From positions 1 through 9,957 of the forward strand of contig CAAGKL010000227.1 in the NCBI GenBank assembly GCA_900770405.1: a DNA stretch of 9,957 nt, in the 5' to 3' direction. A program made the translations under genes and the position numbers. This document shows, in pieces, positions 7,354-9,957 of the stretch. Positions within the stretch are counted from its first letter, which is position 1; each line of letters begins with the position of its first letter. The stretch is from Clostridia bacterium (lineage in GTDB: Bacteria > Bacillota > Clostridia > UBA1381). The notes under the pieces were generated by a model. That model made no database searches and was not told where the DNA came from. It saw only the letters and a program-made list of their open reading frames with translations.

Positions 7354-7380
7354 GCCGCCGTACAGGCGGCACAAAAGTGC
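7354..7380 (-). promoter_or_regulatory. Two overlapping small hairpins in the leader of the lyase gene
   Basis: In the 60-bp gap between the large SLH gene and the lyase gene, GCCGCC (7354-7359) and GGCGGC (7365-7370) form a perfect 6-bp GC stem with a 5-nt loop. Next to it, GCAC (7369-7372) and GTGC (7377-7380) form a 4-bp stem with a 4-nt loop. They share bases 7369-7370, so only one can form fully at a time. Neither is followed by a T-run, so this is not a standard terminator. The larger stem sits about 5 nt from the ribosome binding site. A role in RNA stability or in setting lyase expression is inference. Confidence 0.45.
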
Positions 7381-7398
7381 AAACAACTCGGGGTTTTT

Positions 7399-9957
7399 TC
7401 ACAGTGCGAGTGCCTTTGCCACCATCACTGCCGCCTCCGCGCGTGTTATCGGTGCGTTGGGACGGAAAAGCCCGTTTTCGTCGCCGGAAATAATCCCCTT
7501 TTCCGCCAGTGCGCAGACCGCGCCGCGCGCATAATCCGCAATCTCCTCGCCGTCAAAGCTGCCGTTTTCCGCAGCCTGCAGCCCGAGTGCGCGGCAAAGC
7601 ATAACCGCCGCATCGCGCCTTTTTATGCTCTCGCGCGGCAAAAATCTGCCGTCGTCCGTCCCGCTGACAATCCCGTCGGCAGTCAGCGCGCCGACATACG
7701 GTGCGAACCAGTCCTCGGGGCTCGCGTCGGCAAAGCTGCACGCAGCAGCATTTTCGTCCAGACCCGCAAGACGGAAGGTCATCACGGCAAATTCCGCACG
7801 CGATATAGCGTCCGCCGGGCGGAAATTTCCGTTTTCGTCGCCCTTAACAAATCCCTTCTTATACAAAAGCCCGACATAATCGGCAAACCACTCGCTGCCC
7901 GAAATGTCGCCGAAGTGCTTTTCGGCAGCCGTCGGCGTGCTTACGCCGCTAAATCCGCCCGATGAGCCGGTCTTGCCGCTCGACACAACCGAGCTGCCGC
8001 CACCGCCCGACGAGCCGCCGCCGGTGTCATATGCCGCCACCGTGACCGTGAATTTTGCACTGCCCTCGGCGGAATTTTTCGCCGCGCGCACGGTGAGGTT
8101 CACCGTTTTGTCGCTGCTGCTCCTCGTCACCTTGCCCGCCGATGTCACAGAGCTCTCATTGTCCGAGCTCCACGAAAGCTGCGAGCAGTACTCGCCGAGC
8201 GTCGGAAGTGTCAGATCTGACAAAATCCTGCCGCCGTACTTCAGCGCCGCAAGATCCGCCGCCACCGCCGCGCTGTCGGTCAGCGTCGTATCAAACAGCA
8301 TCAGCTCCGCAATTTCAATGCATTTTGCCGCATCCTGCGGCTCAAGCTCCGCCTTTACAAAGCGGCACTCCGTCTTTTTAAACTCAGCCAAGTTGCGCCC
8401 GGTGACTGCATTTTCCTCACAAAGCAGAGTAAAATCAAGCCCGTTGTCCGACGCATAAAGCCGCATCGCGGCAAGGTTGCTCTCCGCCCACAAAAGCGCG
8501 CCGCCAATTCTCTTTTTTACGCCAAGATCCAATATGACATAGCTTGCGTCGCTCTTCGCCGCGGTCGCATAGGTCGTCGAAAAGTCACCGTCGAGCATAT
8601 TCTTCACAGGTCTTGTGCTCATCTCGGAGGAGACCGATTTCACGTTCGCGGCAGCTGCCAGATTCGTCCCAAACCGCCGCACAACCGTAATTTCAAAGCT
8701 CTTTTGCGCCGCATATACGCCCTTTTTAAAACTGACGGCGAGCGTTACGTTTTTATCCTCATCACCGCGGATAACGCGCAGAATATCCCCGTCCGGCACA
8801 AGCGCCGTCTCGTCCGACGAGCTGTATTCTATGCTGCTGCCGTATTTTCCGACCGCAGGCGCGGGCAAATCGTCCGTGATGCGCCCTGCAATCGCGCCGC
8901 CGAACGCGGAAAAATCGAACTGCTCACAATCGCCCGCCGCCGCGTCCTCATCGCCGAGCCGCCGCATAATATTTATATCGCTCGTCCATCGCTGCACGCA
9001 GCCCTTGTAGTCAAACACCGCGGTCAGCTCCGCCGTCCGGTCGGTGTCACCGCGCGTCGGGGTGATTTTGCCGCCGTCTACCGACAGCGCATCTGTGTCC
9101 GCGCTCTCGTAGCTTATCTTCGCGCCGCAAAATTCCGTCGGCAGCTCAAATTCCTCCTCAACGCTGCCTGTCGGGATATACTTATTGCAGAAATTCTCCG
9201 CTATAAAATCCGTTTGCAGCGTCAGATTTTCCGACAGCACAATATCATCCAGAAAAAGCTCCGCCTTGTTGCCGGAAACCCTGTTCCAGCTATACAGCGC
9301 AACCGCCGCAACGGTGTAATTCTGCTCAAAATTGCCTATCATCGGGTAAACCCCGCAGTATTTTCCGTTCAGGTACAGCCGGAAAAAGCCCTCGTCAGCG
9401 CTGTAATCGAGCCTTGCCGAAATCCAGCCGCCATCGGGCGTCGGCTTGTTCTGCGCAATTTCGCCTGAGTTCACCGTGAGCTCCGACCCCTGCATCGTCA
9501 GCGATGCAACAGCTGTGCCGGCGTCATTATACACATACACCGTTGTCGATATCCTTGTGTTCGACGACGGCTCGCACAAAAACCGAAAGCTGAGCGTGCC
9601 GTAGCCGGAATAGCTTTGCGCGAGGAGATACTTCGCGTTGTAGCCCGCATAGGTCTGCGGCGGGCTATTATCGTTGGCAAGGTATGCCACGGTGTCCGCG
9701 TCATCGTACGGGTCGGCGTCATAGATAACGTCGGTCAGCTCCGACTTCGGTGACGGATAGGTCATCACCCACGAGCTGTCCTCACCCGCCGACGCGCCGC
9801 GCTGTTTATCCTCGAAATCCTCGCCGAAAAGCTGCAGTCTCTCGGTTTTCCCGCTCTGCGGGACGTAAAATTCAAAGCTTTTCGTCATAGCCGCATTGCC
9901 CTTCGACACGGTTGCGGTAAGCGTAACGTCCCGTCCGGCGTTCTCGCCGCGCGTAAC
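7399..9957 (-). CDS. Large SLH-anchored multimodular surface protein (5' end outside window)
   Basis: The frame is open to the right edge. The first visible residues (VTRGENAGRDVTLTAT) already belong to an Ig-like module, so the GTG at 9909 is an internal valine and the true start lies outside. 852 residues are visible, numbered from the edge: Ig-like tail 1-31; concanavalin/LamG-like module about 42-245 (FRLYLNGKYCG, LFLDDIVLSE); atrophied bacterial Ig (aBig) modules about 250-332 and 340-428, ending in strands such as KSFEITVVRR; F5/8-type C (discoidin) module about 430-556 with NMLDGD and YVILDLG; a third aBig about 560-643 (LSWSSDNESSVTSAGKVTR); Gly/Ser linker 644-675; three SLH repeats about 681-852. 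Discoidin and concanavalin modules usually bind carbohydrate, the aBig modules act as spacers, and the SLH repeats fix the protein to the wall. A catalytic domain, if any, is in the missing N-terminal part. This gene is upstream of the lyase in the same transcript. Confidence 0.9.
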   Translation of the reverse strand, partial: VTRGENAGRDVTLTATVSKGNAAMTKSFEFYVPQSGKTERLQLFGEDFEDKQRGASAGEDSSWVMTYPSPKSELTDVIYDADPYDDADTVAYLANDNSPPQTYAGYNAKYLLAQSYSGYGTLSFRFLCEPSSNTRISTTVYVYNDAGTAVASLTMQGSELTVNSGEIAQNKPTPDGGWISARLDYSADEGFFRLYLNGKYCGVYPMIGNFEQNYTVAAVALYSWNRVSGNKAELFLDDIVLSENLTLQTDFIAENFCNKYIPTGSVEEEFELPTEFCGAKISYESADTDALSVDGGKITPTRGDTDRTAELTAVFDYKGCVQRWTSDINIMRRLGDEDAAAGDCEQFDFSAFGGAIAGRITDDLPAPAVGKYGSSIEYSSSDETALVPDGDILRVIRGDEDKNVTLAVSFKKGVYAAQKSFEITVVRRFGTNLAAAANVKSVSSEMSTRPVKNMLDGDFSTTYATAAKSDASYVILDLGVKKRIGGALLWAESNLAAMRLYASDNGLDFTLLCEENAVTGRNLAEFKKTECRFVKAELEPQDAAKCIEIAELMLFDTTLTDSAAVAADLAALKYGGRILSDLTLPTLGEYCSQLSWSSDNESSVTSAGKVTRSSSDKTVNLTVRAAKNSAEGSAKFTVTVAAYDTGGGSSGGGGSSVVSSGKTGSSGGFSGVSTPTAAEKHFGDISGSEWFADYVGLLYKKGFVKGDENGNFRPADAISRAEFAVMTFRLAGLDENAAACSFADASPEDWFAPYVGALTADGIVSGTDDGRFLPRESIKRRDAAVMLCRALGLQAAENGSFDGEEIADYARGAVCALAEKGIISGDENGLFRPNAPITRAEAAVMVAKALAL
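7402..7917 (-). other. Three SLH repeats of the large surface protein
   Basis: Visible residues 681-852: HFGDISGSEWFADYV...ISRAEFAVM, SFADASPEDWFAPYV...IKRRDAAVM and a third with GIISGDENGLFRPN...ITRAEAAVM. The spacing and turns (KGD/SGT/SGDENG-x-FRP) are typical SLH. The second repeat has KRRD in place of TRAE, so its binding groove may be inactive. The protein ends directly after the third repeat. Confidence 0.9.
7933..8028 (-). repeat. Gly/Ser linker of the large SLH protein
   Basis: Visible residues 644-675 start DTGGGSSGGGG and continue Ser/Gly-rich with a few Val, Lys and Thr up to the first SLH repeat. It is the same kind of spacer as in the lyase, and its first 20 nt (8009-8028) differ by only one base from 4076-4095. 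Confidence 0.75.
8290..8670 (-). other. F5/8-type C (discoidin, CBM32-like) module
   Basis: Visible residues 430-556 of the large SLH protein: FGTNLAAAANVKSVSSE opens the fold, then VKNMLDGDFSTTYAT (the D-G-D/N turn common to the family), YVILDLGVKKRIGGALLW, a central MRLYASDNGLDFTLL strand (S-x-D-G-x-x-F/W-T pattern), CRFVKAELEP and EIAELMLFD. This family binds sugars, often galactose or uronic acid residues, at loops of a beta-sandwich; ligand not predicted. Confidence 0.8.

Noticed and set aside
7339..7386. Longer start for the lyase at 7386
   Set aside because: The extra 16 residues precede a complete signal peptide and would place the good GGAG site inside the gene; no ribosome binding site is seen before 7386.
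7365..7398. Terminator between the large SLH gene and the lyase gene
   Set aside because: The stems there are short and lack a following T-run on the minus strand, so full transcription stop is not supported.
7021..7965. Plus-strand open frame of 314 codons
   Set aside because: Antisense shadow over the ends of two SLH genes; the composition shows no plausible protein fold.

Overview
The window looks like part of a chromosome from an anaerobic Gram-positive bacterium of the class Clostridia, with moderately high GC. The clues are surface proteins anchored by three S-layer homology (SLH) repeats after a Gly/Ser linker, the atrophied bacterial Ig modules common in clostridial surface proteins, strong purine-rich ribosome binding sites (GGGAGG, AAGGAGGGG), and a DUF1015 protein of the clostridial type. 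Gut and plant-fibre Clostridia such as Monoglobus and uncultured relatives carry similar SLH-anchored polysaccharide enzymes. The genus cannot be fixed from the sequence alone.

Left part (1-1470). A DUF1015-family gene on the minus strand runs off the left edge. It has a good sigma-A type promoter and ribosome binding site. Diverging from it across an AT-rich spacer of about 170 bp is a 58-residue plus-strand gene. Its product has a GxxxG glycine-zipper membrane segment and resembles YtxH-type small proteins. A strong stem-loop terminator closes this small gene, and its T-run overlaps the stop codon of the operon arriving from the right.

Main part (1468-9957, all minus strand, transcribed right to left). 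Three large exported-protein genes are tightly packed. First is the 3' part of a very large SLH-anchored multimodular protein (852 residues visible, start beyond the right edge): Ig tail, concanavalin-like module, two Ig-like modules, F5/8-type C (discoidin) module, a third Ig-like module, Gly/Ser linker and three SLH repeats. Second, 60 bp downstream, is a 1301-residue heparinase II/III-type polysaccharide lyase with a signal peptide, an early DNRLRE (CBM96-like) module, the usual Asn-His, Tyr and His candidate catalytic residues, and the same linker plus three SLH repeats. Third, 15 bp further on, is a 649-residue secreted protein with two concanavalin-like beta-sandwich modules and a C-terminal clostridial beta domain, but no anchor.

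Taken together (inference), the operon encodes a wall-displayed apparatus for binding and eliminative cleavage of an acidic polysaccharide. The large modular protein and the lyase would be held on the secondary cell wall polymer by SLH repeats, and the third protein would be released or loosely bound as a glycan-binding partner. The substrate cannot be assigned from the sequence. No tRNA, rRNA, CRISPR array, insertion sequence or phage gene was seen.
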